Source: a virus
Reading direction: 5' to 3' (one strand)
IMG/VR virus record: IMGVR_UViG_3300021139_000121
Location: 1-26,345 of that record
Length of the DNA: 26,345 nt
Positions 7,838 through 15,279 of this stretch are shown piece by piece. The notes under the pieces were generated by a model. It was not told where the DNA came from and ran no database searches. It saw nothing but the letters and a program-made list of their open reading frames with translations. The position numbers and the translations under genes are program-made. Within the stretch, counting starts at the first letter, position 1, and each line of letters opens with the position of its first letter.

Positions 7838-8398
7838 TTAATAGTCCCTAGGATCTGCAGTTGTTGTATTATTTGCATCTATTCCAGAATCATCTACTAC
7901 CTTAGTTGCTATAATAATATCCAAATCTACATAATTAGAATGTGGATTATAAATTACAATACCACCAGTTGAAAAATAAGGACTAGTAAACTCACTATTT
8001 CCTGGTGCTACTATTACTCCACGTCCACCTGTTGCGCCTGGATTACCTGTCCAAATATGTAATTCTCCTATGGGATAAGTATTTCCCAAATATTTAAGAT
8101 CTATATATTTATCAGCATAGGAAGTAAAAGTAGTGGGATATGTAACCTTTATTAAGAGAAAACTAACCTCACCAAATGAATTTCCAAGACCTGCATCATC
8201 CAACAAGAATGCGCCCATTGGCTTTAATCTGGTATGTTGTGTAAAAAAATCATCTATGTCCATAGAGAAATTACAAAAGCTCATCGAATTTATTAAGGAT
8301 GAGTCCTGGGTAATTAATAAAGTACATCTGTCAAAATATGTTCTTTCTATTAGACTATTCGCTATATCAGCTGCACATACTAGTGGTGGTGTTGCCAT
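7838..8398 (-). CDS. 186-aa tandem paralog B, probable virion beta protein
   Basis: 186 aa, function not recognised. It is clearly related to the gene just upstream, which has the same length: a central block ending in DKYIDLKYLGNTYPIGELHIWTG matches DRYITINYKGSVFVCGPLMFLTG, and FTSPYFSTGGIVIYNPHSN matches ITSPDFTLGGMLIYNPTIG. Alternating hydrophobic residues suggest an all-beta fold. The C-terminus carries an extra Asp/Thr/Asn-rich tail (about residues 168-186). No signal peptide or membrane helix is evident. The start overlaps the stop of the upstream copy as TAATG at 8398, so the pair is probably translated in a coupled way. A decoration or adsorption role is possible but rests only on fold impression and context. 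Confidence 0.78.
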   Translation of the reverse strand: MATPPLVCAADIANSLIERTYFDRCTLLITQDSSLINSMSFCNFSMDIDDFFTQHTRLKPMGAFLLDDAGLGNSFGEVSFLLIKVTYPTTFTSYADKYIDLKYLGNTYPIGELHIWTGNPGATGGRGVIVAPGNSEFTSPYFSTGGIVIYNPHSNYVDLDIIIATKVVDDSGIDANNTTTADPRDY

Positions 8399-8958
8399 TA
8401 ATTCATAACTAATATTTGTACCTCTACTTCACCTATTGTAGGATTGTATATTAACATACCTCCAAGGGTAAAGTCCGGTGATGTTATATTTGGGTCTATC
8501 TGTGGGCTAAAATGTATTGGAGGTGCAGACATATTATATGGTTCTAAATCCCATCCATGCCATACCTGTGTGTCCTCCGTTGTACCGGTTAAAAACATAA
8601 GGGGGCCACATACAAATACACTACCCTTATAATTAATTGTTATGTAGCGATCCTCGATAGGAATTGATTTATCATAATTTACCTGTACCACAATCATTCC
8701 TACTTCTCCCTGTTCCTGTGCTATGTTACCCCCAAATAAGGTATAGGTCCCCCCAGTTGGGATATAGTAGCTTTTCTTAAAGCTTCCCCCATTCTCTGAA
8801 CCAAATTGTCCAAAACTACAAAGGTCTAATCCATATAAGGTACTACTACCAGAGATGATTTTTAATGTACATCCTTCGAAGATTATTTTCTTTTGTTTCT
8901 GTGGATTACAATCAAAACCCTGTATTAAGGTTTTATCTGTTGAAAGTACGTTCGGCAT
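8398..8958 (-). CDS. 186-aa tandem paralog A, probable virion beta protein
   Basis: 186 aa, function not recognised. It is the upstream member of a tandem paralog pair. The shared C-terminal half contains VGMIVVQVNYDKS, the DRYITINYKGSVFVCGP block and GGMLIYNPTIGEVEVQILV; the N-terminal halves are more diverged, though both have a CTL.I element near residue 30. It is Gly- and beta-strand-rich with no helices evident. The ATG follows the stop of the membrane protein gene with no gap (8959/8958), so the two are co-transcribed. It may be a head or tail surface protein; nothing in the sequence decides this. Confidence 0.78.
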   Translation of the reverse strand: MPNVLSTDKTLIQGFDCNPQKQKKIIFEGCTLKIISGSSTLYGLDLCSFGQFGSENGGSFKKSYYIPTGGTYTLFGGNIAQEQGEVGMIVVQVNYDKSIPIEDRYITINYKGSVFVCGPLMFLTGTTEDTQVWHGWDLEPYNMSAPPIHFSPQIDPNITSPDFTLGGMLIYNPTIGEVEVQILVMN

Positions 8959-10089
8959 TTATCTTAAATTAGTTGGGTCTGTATGTGGTATATATTGAAC
9001 TTCTGTATGATTATCACTAATATTTTTGTTTTCTAGCGGCATTTCTATTACTATATCATTATTAGGTGTCTCTTTAATACCTTCTATTGGTATTGGTAAT
9101 TCTTCTTCTTCGTCCTGTTCTGGTTCTGGATCTTGATCTATAACTTCAAATGGTAAATCCCTGTTATCAGCCGGCTCAAATTCCCAAAGAAAGTCAGGAA
9201 TTTCTTCTCCCCCTTTCATAGGGTCTTCTTCTATCGATTTTTCCTCAATATCTTTATCATCTGGTGTATGCGCAACGGCAGTTCTTTTGCTGTTCTTTGC
9301 ACTTAAAAGAAAATTCAATGCTATCACTAAGGACACTGCTAATGGATCAAAAACAAGCATTAAGGCTATGATGAACCAGTTAACAACCTGATCTAAAGAT
9401 TTACCTGTTAACTTAGCAATATATTTTAATGGGCCTACTTCTTTGGCCACATCTTGATTGGTTTGGAGAGATAAAGATTGGAGATCTAGTTCTTTTAATT
9501 TTTCATTTTTGGAACTCAAGCTATCATTTAGAACTTTTACCTCATTATCCAATTTTGTAATTTCCTGATCTATAGAAATCATTTGTGACTTTATACTATG
9601 AGTGGACATATTTTTTGCAATCAAATTGTCCATGGTTCCCTGTTGTTTAGCTTTAATATCACTTAATGAATTAATCCTATTATCCTTTAATGATATTTGG
9701 GACTCATATCTTTTTGCATCAGATTGAACTATAAGTTTTTGTTTATCTAATGCACCATTTTGTTTATCTAAAACTTCTACCTTATTAGAAGTTTCTTGGT
9801 AAGCTGCCGAAAGGAATCCGTAAATACCCGCAGAAGTAATAAGTATTAATATACAACAAGCAATGGTTAGGTAAGTTCTTAAAATTTTGTTTAATTTGCT
9901 CCAATAACTATACAAGAGAGATGCAATTACCAATTTGGAAAATTCAAGACTTCCAGCCATTATCATAACATTTGTGGATGCTCCAGCAAACATTTTACTT
10001 ATACCATATACGGAATAATAGGCAGCGGAACCAGAAACAGAAAATGCTGCCAGAGCAACAATCCATGGAAATATTCTACTATTTTTCAT
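8959..10089 (-). CDS. Multi-pass membrane protein with central coiled coil and acidic tail
   Basis: 376 aa. Three hydrophobic segments stand near the N-terminus (about residues 8-30, 38-60 and 71-96). A long predicted coiled coil follows (about 100-205, rich in K/L/S/N/D with IDQEITKLDNEVKVLNDSLSSK), then a fourth hydrophobic segment (about 233-262, WFIIALMLVFDPLAVSLVIALNF), then a highly acidic cytosol-type tail with a poly-Glu run (EQDEEEELPIP). It most likely sits in the host inner membrane. I do not recognise a holin, spanin or superinfection-exclusion family, though any of these could fit. The gene follows directly after a strong terminator, with GGGATATATA only 6 nt before its ATG. It therefore probably begins a transcription unit running through to the 848-aa gene. 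Confidence 0.85.
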   Translation of the reverse strand: MKNSRIFPWIVALAAFSVSGSAAYYSVYGISKMFAGASTNVMIMAGSLEFSKLVIASLLYSYWSKLNKILRTYLTIACCILILITSAGIYGFLSAAYQETSNKVEVLDKQNGALDKQKLIVQSDAKRYESQISLKDNRINSLSDIKAKQQGTMDNLIAKNMSTHSIKSQMISIDQEITKLDNEVKVLNDSLSSKNEKLKELDLQSLSLQTNQDVAKEVGPLKYIAKLTGKSLDQVVNWFIIALMLVFDPLAVSLVIALNFLLSAKNSKRTAVAHTPDDKDIEEKSIEEDPMKGGEEIPDFLWEFEPADNRDLPFEVIDQDPEPEQDEEEELPIPIEGIKETPNNDIVIEMPLENKNISDNHTEVQYIPHTDPTNLR

Positions 10090-10095
10090 ATGTTT

Positions 10096-10106
10096 TATAT
10101 ATCCCC
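10096..10106 (-). promoter_or_regulatory. Candidate promoter motif GGGATATATA before the membrane protein gene
   Basis: Minus-strand GGGATATATA lies between the terminator at 10110-10140 and the ATG at 10089. Position just after a terminator supports a promoter. With only 6 nt to the ATG, a start site at normal -10 spacing would give a leaderless or nearly leaderless mRNA. Confidence 0.4.
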
Positions 10107-10109
10107 ACT

Positions 10110-10140
10110 AAAAAACTCCCCAATTTATTAGGGAGTTTCT
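10110..10140 (-). terminator. Rho-independent terminator after the 175-aa gene
   Basis: A perfect 8-bp stem AAACTCCC / GGGAGTTT with a 10-nt loop (arms at 10113-10120 and 10131-10138). On the minus strand the T residues continue as a 6-T run. It lies 24 nt past the stop at 10165 and closes the 13276-10165 unit. Confidence 0.85.
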
Positions 10141-10164
10141 ATAGGGGAGGTTAATGACAAAAAA

Positions 10165-10692
10165 TTAACACATTTCAATACCTTGCTGAGCAGCAACTAA
10201 CTCCTTCTCAAGGTCTTTTGTTTTCATATTATCTGCGGATACCCTCTGTAGTGCATCCTCTATATTCTTATATAGATTTACATAATCTGCAACAATAGCT
10301 GATCCTTTACCTTCGTATTTAGTAAGGAAATAATGGGTAGCTTCTATATGAAGATTATTAAGGTAAACTGCATTATCCTTTATGCCATCAGACTTAATTT
10401 TCTCAATCTTCTTTAGCACTTCTAAAACACCCAAAGCTTCCTTACCTTTCCATGGTGATTGGAAATTCATAAAGTTCTCATAGAATTCAAGAAGCCTTAC
10501 ATCCATCTTTACCAAATATTCCCTCCTCGAATTTTCGCTCCTCATTGAATCCAATGCTTCCTGGGCTTTCTTAATCCTCTCGGGATCAACAGTTGTTGTT
10601 TCCGGTGCTTCTTCACCAGTAACATTATGGTATGTCTTAGAGAATTGTTCCTGGTCTACTCCATTAACTTTTAGTTTTCCTGCGTTTTCCAT
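10165..10692 (-). CDS. Hypothetical helical protein
   Basis: 175 aa, not recognised. The first 35 residues are probably disordered (GEEAPETTTVDPE). The rest is strongly helical and charged, with a run from about 36 to 65 (RIKKAQEALDSMRSENSRREY), an aromatic patch (LLEFYENFMNFQSPWKGK), and a helical C-terminus ending KDLEKELVAAQQGIEMC. There is no membrane segment and no catalytic motif I can identify. The start ATG at 10692 follows an A/T-rich leader without Shine-Dalgarno, 20 nt after the nuclease gene. It is the last gene before a terminator. Position next to a RecB-type nuclease gives no clear functional hint. Confidence 0.75.
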   Translation of the reverse strand: MENAGKLKVNGVDQEQFSKTYHNVTGEEAPETTTVDPERIKKAQEALDSMRSENSRREYLVKMDVRLLEFYENFMNFQSPWKGKEALGVLEVLKKIEKIKSDGIKDNAVYLNNLHIEATHYFLTKYEGKGSAIVADYVNLYKNIEDALQRVSADNMKTKDLEKELVAAQQGIEMC

Positions 10693-10712
10693 TTTTATAT
10701 TTTATTATTATA

Positions 10713-11483
10713 TTACGATGCCTTTAAAATGTTTCCGATAATTTCATTTTTTTCCTGGAATTCCTGTAAGAGTGAAATAAATTTCCTCAGATGAGGTTTT
10801 AATTCATTACCATTAACTATAAATTTTTGAATGGTATCATCCTCAACATTAGAAATCCAAATTTCTCCTCTTGCTGGCATTATACCATACCTTTCTGCGT
10901 ACATAAACATATACGCTGCTATTTGACAAAAATAGGATTCTATATCTTCCTCGATTTTAATAGTAGAGGAACTTTTAAAATCTATTACTACATGATCCTC
11001 ATTCCAATCCTCATAAATAAAATCACATGCTCCTGCCCAACCCCCTTTAAAAGTTGTCCATAAAAATATTTCATTATGGACAACTCTTTTAATAGATTTC
11101 CAAAATTCTTCATGATAGAAATTCCAAAATAGGTCACGTCCAATTTTAACCTGTGGTGCCCTTGAAGGATCTTCGTCTAATATAGATTTGGCTTTTAATT
11201 GTGCAGAGAGTAAAGCTTCTTCTTCATTATAGTCTTCGGAATACTTAATTAGAAAGGCTTCTAGCATAGAGTGCATTACTGTTCCCCTATAAGAAGCGTT
11301 ATCTAATAACGTATCCCATTTCACTTCTCCCATTTCTTTCCTAATTGGTTCCCATTTTGGCCCCGTTAATAATTTGAGCACCGTAGTAACAGAGGGCAAT
11401 ATATAATTTTCCTCACCATTAGTTACAATATAGGATCTTCCCCATTTCTGTTCTTTGCGAACAATTTGTATTTCTCCTTCCAT
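10713..11483 (-). CDS. RecB/Cas4-type PD-(D/E)XK exonuclease
   Basis: About 256 aa from the chosen ATG. Motifs run in the order of the RecB/Cas4-like nuclease family: RGTVMHSMLEAF (the His of motif I), a central Glu in VHNEIFLW, GGWAGACDFIYED (the Asp metal ligand), VVIDFKSSS (the D-x-K motif), and YFCQIAAYMFMYAE (the Q-x-x-x-Y helix). All key residues look present, so an active DNA exonuclease is expected, for phage recombination, replication or host DNA degradation. No four-Cys iron-sulphur pattern of Cas4 is seen. I chose the ATG at 11483 because it overlaps the upstream stop as TAATG; the frame is open to a TTG at 11504, which would add seven residues. Confidence 0.82.
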   Translation of the reverse strand: MEGEIQIVRKEQKWGRSYIVTNGEENYILPSVTTVLKLLTGPKWEPIRKEMGEVKWDTLLDNASYRGTVMHSMLEAFLIKYSEDYNEEEALLSAQLKAKSILDEDPSRAPQVKIGRDLFWNFYHEEFWKSIKRVVHNEIFLWTTFKGGWAGACDFIYEDWNEDHVVIDFKSSSTIKIEEDIESYFCQIAAYMFMYAERYGIMPARGEIWISNVEDDTIQKFIVNGNELKPHLRKFISLLQEFQEKNEIIGNILKAS

Positions 11484-11932
11484 TAAAATAAGTGTTGTGC
11501 CCAATGATAGACATTAGTAAATAAATGGAATTTATATTGAAGGAAAAATACACAAAACCAAAATAGGGCCCTTGTGAAAAACCATCTCCAACCCAATTCT
11601 TGAAAATATGGTTTATAAAGCAAAAGGAAAGATTCTGTACCGGGAATTAGCTTATAATCAGGAACAAGTATTTCCTGAAGATTTAGGCTGGTAAGATATT
11701 CATTAAGAGGTTTTGTTTGCTCTATGACATATGCTATCCATGCTGCTCTTGGAATATCAGGAGCTAATGTAACTTCTGGTGGCATATTATAAACTGTATA
11801 AATCCTACCAATCCAATCTATCCTTAATCCTTGCTTCGCCCACATAGGAGAAGATTTGGATTCTTTCTTTGCTATTTTACGTAAACTAAAATAGTTTCTA
11901 ATGTCTATTATGACCTTATGTATTTTTATCAT
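11483..11932 (-). CDS. Conserved phage protein with C-terminal hydrophobic segment
   Basis: 149 aa, function unknown. A basic N-terminus (KIAKKESKSS) precedes a conserved-looking core: MWAKQGLRIDWIGRIYTVYNMPPEV (about residues 30-54), then IPRAAWIAYVIEQTKPLNEYLTSLNL (60-85) and IPGTESFLLLYKPYF. Residues about 115-138 are aromatic and hydrophobic (WRWFFTRALFWFCVFFLQYKF), so it is probably a tail-anchored membrane protein. The core pattern (W..IGRIYTV.N.PPEV) feels like a recurring phage hypothetical family, but I cannot name it. It lies 3 nt after the ECF sigma gene and overlaps the nuclease gene by one base (TAATG). Confidence 0.75.
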   Translation of the reverse strand: MIKIHKVIIDIRNYFSLRKIAKKESKSSPMWAKQGLRIDWIGRIYTVYNMPPEVTLAPDIPRAAWIAYVIEQTKPLNEYLTSLNLQEILVPDYKLIPGTESFLLLYKPYFQELGWRWFFTRALFWFCVFFLQYKFHLFTNVYHWAQHLF

Positions 11933-11935
11933 ATA

Positions 11936-12583
11936 CTAATCATTGAATATTAATTTTATACCAGGAAACATTTCACGGACCTTTATTCTTGCTCTCCGTA
12001 TCCTAGTTGCTACTGCTCTCTTCTTCATACCATGCTTAGTAGCAATATCCTGATATTTCATTTTGTTTAACTCTCTATCTATAAGAATATCCTTATATAT
12101 AGCTGGTAAATCCTGAATTTTATCTACAACATCCGTATAGAGTCCATCCATTTTCATCTCTCGTGTTTGTAAATCCCAATCTGGATCTGAAAAGGATTCT
12201 GCAATACCTGGGGTTAATTCTACATGATCTCCTCTAAACGCTCCTCCTTGTCCACCTTCTCCGTTGTTATCAGCAAGATTTACATTTTCATAAACCAATG
12301 GGGTGTAACGTACCGAGTTCTTCTTAATTAATAAGGACTCATTTCGTGCAATATTATAAGCCCATGTCGAGAAGTTACCTCTATCCGAGTCATATTGCTC
12401 TAATTTTGTCCAAATTTTTTCAAAGGTTTTGGAAACTGCATCCTCGGCAATTTCCTCATCTACTAAAATACCTTTGCAATGATTTAGTAGGCCTGGTTTT
12501 AATCTATCATAGAGTTTTTTAAAGTCCCTTTCTGATGAGGATTGTAAATAATTTTCTGCTAATTCCTGAATGTTTTTTGACAT
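11936..12583 (-). CDS. ECF-type RNA polymerase sigma factor
   Basis: 215 aa with the two domains of a group 4 (ECF) sigma factor. Region 2 spans residues about 21-86: DFKKLYDRLKPGLLNHCKGIL, EDAVSKTFEKIW, and GNFSTWAYNIARNESL with the F-x-x-W-x-Y-x-I-A-R-N core-binding/-10 signature. Region 4 spans about 152-206: LPAIYKDILIDRELNKMKYQDIA, and a helix-turn-helix recognition helix KKRAVATRIRRARIKVREMF. The linker (about 100-140) is long and Gly/Asp-rich. It would redirect host polymerase to phage promoters containing -35 and -10 elements. It lies 5 nt after dCMP deaminase. No anti-sigma gene is adjacent. It differs from the gp55-like factor at 4664-5020, so the phage seems to carry two promoter specificities. 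Confidence 0.85.
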   Translation of the reverse strand: MSKNIQELAENYLQSSSERDFKKLYDRLKPGLLNHCKGILVDEEIAEDAVSKTFEKIWTKLEQYDSDRGNFSTWAYNIARNESLLIKKNSVRYTPLVYENVNLADNNGEGGQGGAFRGDHVELTPGIAESFSDPDWDLQTREMKMDGLYTDVVDKIQDLPAIYKDILIDRELNKMKYQDIATKHGMKKRAVATRIRRARIKVREMFPGIKLIFND

Positions 12584-12588
12584 ATATC

Positions 12589-13071
12589 TTAATGAGTTTT
12601 TTCTAAATCCAAATAATCTACCTCAATCTTAGCGAGGCTTAAAAGTTCCAATGCTTCAGTATTCCTATAAAATTCACAAAACACTACTCTTTTTATTCCG
12701 GCTTGTATAATTAGTTTAGCACAATCATAACAAGGCGATAAGGTAATATACATTGTACTACCATATGAGCTAACAGTATTTTTAGATAATTTTGTAATAG
12801 CATTGGCTTCCGAATGTAGCACCCACTTAATGGTATCCCCGTTTCCATCCTCACAAGGATTCGGGAAACCAGTTGGAGTCCCGTTAAATCCATCAGCTAT
12901 AATTGTTTTGTCCTTGACTACTAAACATCCGACTTTACTCCTAGTACATCTTGACAATTCTGCCCATGTTTTGGCCATTTTAAGATATACATTATCAAGT
13001 CTAAATTTTTTTTCGTCTTCGCAATTTTCTTTTGTGAGGGTTTTATAAAATACTTTATTCTCCTGATCCAT
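12589..13071 (-). CDS. Deoxycytidylate (dCMP) deaminase
   Basis: 160 aa, the usual family length. By family it converts dCMP to dUMP, feeding dTMP synthesis for phage DNA. Zinc-site residues are visible: H86-S-E88 (HSEAN, with E88 the catalytic glutamate) and C114-x-x-C117 in SPCYDCAKLI. The N-terminal block RSKVGCLVVKDKTIIADGFNGTPTGFPN is typical of phage and bacterial dCMP deaminases, including the substrate-binding G-F-N-G-T segment. The C-terminal RVVFCEFYRN also fits. The ATG at 13071 overlaps the end of the upstream 73-aa gene by 17 nt. An AT-rich genome needing much dTTP fits the role. Well supported. Confidence 0.93.
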   Translation of the reverse strand: MDQENKVFYKTLTKENCEDEKKFRLDNVYLKMAKTWAELSRCTRSKVGCLVVKDKTIIADGFNGTPTGFPNPCEDGNGDTIKWVLHSEANAITKLSKNTVSSYGSTMYITLSPCYDCAKLIIQAGIKRVVFCEFYRNTEALELLSLAKIEVDYLDLEKTH

Positions 13072-13276
13072 TATTCACTGGATTTAAACTGATTTTTAAA
13101 TCTTCTATCAAACTATAAACCATAGACGCAGGAAATTTTCCTAATACAGCCAATACCGTATTAATATCATCCGTATCTAGCTCCTCTTTTTCCAGAATAT
13201 TATTAGCAGACACTGATTGTTCCAGAAAAGAAATTAACTTTTCTTTAGTGTCTGGGTTTATTGTATATTTTGTCAT
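13055..13276 (-). CDS. Small hypothetical protein
   Basis: 73 aa, acidic, helical, function unknown. The segment DDINTVLAVLGKFPASMVYSLIEDL resembles a short pattern (LN..L..LG..P...V..LI..I) that I have seen in small proteins of many T4-like phages, whose role is not known to me. The ATG at 13276 follows an A-rich leader (AATAAAATAAAAC) without Shine-Dalgarno, a form shared by several genes here. Its end overlaps the dCMP deaminase start by 17 nt in another frame, which supports co-expression. The preceding 65-nt gap (13277-13341) is AT-rich with no clear hairpin. Confidence 0.68.
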   Translation of the reverse strand: MTKYTINPDTKEKLISFLEQSVSANNILEKEELDTDDINTVLAVLGKFPASMVYSLIEDLKISLNPVNNGSGE

Positions 13277-13341
13277 TTTTGTTTTATTTTATTATGATAT
13301 GCTAATTTAATCAAAAGTTTCAGAATAAAAAAATTTTATTT

Positions 13342-14937
13342 TTAATAATATTTTACCTTGCTGTCAATAGTTAGCAATGGCCCCTTCAATACGCTTAATA
13401 TTTGGAGCATTATTCCTTCCAGCCTTTCAAAATTTGGTGGTTCCTGTGCAGGTACAGTCTTTTCTGGTGATTTAGATATTTCTTGATTCTGATCTGTTTT
13501 AAATATATGTTTTTCCTCGTGTACCTGATTTTGTTTACCAATGGTTGTAACATCCTCTATAATTTCTTGTTTTTGTGGGGGAGCAACATGTTGAACTTCT
13601 CTTAAACTATTTGGTGTAGATCTTTCAACCCTTGGTACTTCAGAAGTTATTTTTAATCCACCAGTAGATTGAATAGAAGGTGTTTGAGAAGAAATAGAAG
13701 TTCCATTAGATTTTTGTAATCCCATCATTTTATTATCGCTAACAATTGGGCTTACTTCATTAATTGGATTAGTTTCATTCCTTAATACCAATCCCTTTTC
13801 TTCTTTAATACCCAACTGACGTTCCATATCATCTATAGGATCATATGTTCCAGAAGGAGTTACAGAGGATGTCGCTTCATTCTTTGGATGTATCTCACTT
13901 TTAATTCCTTCCACCTCGCTATTTCGAACCAGTGGAGTAATTCCAAGTTCCCAACTAATCTCATCTAAAGGATCATATTGTTTGTATTCAGAAACATTTG
14001 TTCTTGATATATTTACTATATTTGGATTAGTTGTATTAATACTCGTAGAGGAATTAGAATTATTAGTATTTGTTACACTTGTTGGAGATGTTAGTTTTGT
14101 TTCTTTATTAGTTATAGATGTATTTTGTGTATTTGAAGGAACTACAATATTTTCTATATTAGCACGAGGAATTTCATTTAATATAGGAGAAGGAGTATTA
14201 TTTATAGGTTCAAATAATTTAGGCTGTACCGGAACAATAGAATTAATTTCAGTAAAGGACCTTGTTTCTGTTTTTATTTGCTCGTTTCTAACATTGGTTT
14301 CATTTATAGTTCCTGTTGGAGAACCTGTATTTTCATTTGAAAATAACTTACCAAGATCCGGTTGTGGATTATTAGGACCTTTATAATCTTCTGTTCTTGG
14401 AAATCCTAATTCCTTTAAATAATTACTTATTGTTAGGTTTTGAGCATCTAATAAATCCTTAAGGTCATTAGATTTTAGACCCTCCGGTAAATCATTTCTA
14501 TCTATTTCTTTTTTTGCTAATTCCCCAATATATTCATTTAGACCCTTTAGATTTTGTCCACTCGCAATTCTTAATTTATTTCCTGCTTCTGAATTATCTA
14601 CATCAAACGGGCTAACTGTTATTGATAAATCAGGGGTTCCCAATATTCCTTTATCAAGAGTTCCCGTTATTTTTTCTATTTCACTTCCTATATTCCTATT
14701 TACCCCATCTATTTTCTCTGGTGTATCATATTTAGTAGAATTAAATCCAAAATCTGGTGTTAATGAATTTCCAATTGCACTACTAAGGATATTATCAAAA
14801 CCATCGTCTGTTACATCAGGATGATTTTTAACAAAATTCTCTTTTTCTTCTGGTCTAGCGGAAGCAAAATAATCAACCCTAGCCTTTTCTGTAGAAAGAT
14901 CTATATCCTTATTTACTTCATTTTTTTCCTCTGCCAT
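13342..14937 (-). CDS. Long, mostly disordered protein with a duplicated linear motif
   Basis: 531 aa, not recognised. Residues about 1-190 contain charged helices (EKARVDYFASARPEEKENFVKNHPDV and GLNEYIGELAKKEIDRNDLPEGL). Residues about 200-500 are rich in Asn, Thr, Ser, Pro and Ile and look disordered. Inside this stretch a motif occurs twice: YDPLDEISWELGI (321-333) and YDPIDDMERQLGI (365-377), each followed by a V-R-N or L-R-N element. The last 30 residues form a hydrophobic helix (LEGIMLQILSVLKGPLLTI). It lies just downstream of the hub gene, where tail phages often encode a tape measure. Its composition is not that of a typical tape measure, so I leave it as unknown structural or assembly protein. 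Confidence 0.8.
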   Translation of the reverse strand: MAEEKNEVNKDIDLSTEKARVDYFASARPEEKENFVKNHPDVTDDGFDNILSSAIGNSLTPDFGFNSTKYDTPEKIDGVNRNIGSEIEKITGTLDKGILGTPDLSITVSPFDVDNSEAGNKLRIASGQNLKGLNEYIGELAKKEIDRNDLPEGLKSNDLKDLLDAQNLTISNYLKELGFPRTEDYKGPNNPQPDLGKLFSNENTGSPTGTINETNVRNEQIKTETRSFTEINSIVPVQPKLFEPINNTPSPILNEIPRANIENIVVPSNTQNTSITNKETKLTSPTSVTNTNNSNSSTSINTTNPNIVNISRTNVSEYKQYDPLDEISWELGITPLVRNSEVEGIKSEIHPKNEATSSVTPSGTYDPIDDMERQLGIKEEKGLVLRNETNPINEVSPIVSDNKMMGLQKSNGTSISSQTPSIQSTGGLKITSEVPRVERSTPNSLREVQHVAPPQKQEIIEDVTTIGKQNQVHEEKHIFKTDQNQEISKSPEKTVPAQEPPNFERLEGIMLQILSVLKGPLLTIDSKVKYY

Positions 14938-14955
14938 TTAAAGATTTATATTATC

Positions 14956-15279
14956 TTATATATTTGCAGGTTTGCCTGGTGTTAAATTAAACACTGAAAC
15001 CAGGCCGGTTGCTTCTTCTGTTCTTTTTTGGTTTTCCTTATCTATTTCATCATTAATCTTCTCTACAATATCCTCATATTCATAAAAGGATAACTTATCT
15101 AATTCAGAGAAAGAGATATTATGGGGATGTTTAGCAAGTTGTCTTCTAATATTAGAGAAGTTCTCCAAAGATATTTGATATACTATAAAGGGATCGAAGT
15201 CCTCCTCGAAATCGAAGGGGGGCGGTGACCTCGGCACCGCATTTTGAACAACTAAGAGCAATTTGGTTCTTCGTAGCAA
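14956..15279 (-). CDS. +1-frame 3' extension of the hub gene, probably expressed by frameshift
   Basis: Open frame of 107 codons overlapping the end of the gp26-like gene in the +1 frame. Its only in-frame start is a TTG at 15279, inside the zinc-finger codons of the hub gene, and there is no Met codon anywhere in the frame. Downstream of the C-run it reads like the natural continuation of the hub protein: FDFEEDFDPFIVYQISLE, then ISFSELDKLSFYEYEDIVEKINDEIDKE. This is a helical, acidic segment similar in style to C-termini of tail-assembly chaperones or hub proteins. A +1 shift at CCC (15220-15218) would give a 402-aa fusion: 316 residues of the hub frame plus 86 from here. I doubt it is an independent gene. 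The alternative is a one-base insertion (real or sequencing error) in a single 402-codon gene. Confidence 0.65.
   Translation of the reverse strand: MLRRTKLLLVVQNAVPRSPPPFDFEEDFDPFIVYQISLENFSNIRRQLAKHPHNISFSELDKLSFYEYEDIVEKINDEIDKENQKRTEEATGLVSVFNLTPGKPANI

Noticed and set aside
12711-12893. 60-codon minus-strand frame inside the dCMP deaminase gene
   Set aside because: It overlaps a strongly conserved enzyme in another frame and has no recognisable protein features.
13982-14386. 134-codon open frame on the plus strand
   Set aside because: It lies wholly antisense to the Asn/Thr-rich part of the 531-aa gene; biased codons leave the opposite strand open by chance.
14956-15279. Independent 107-aa gene starting at 15279
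   Set aside because: The only start is a TTG within the hub zinc-finger codons and the frame has no ATG. A frameshift fusion or a single interrupted gene explains it better.
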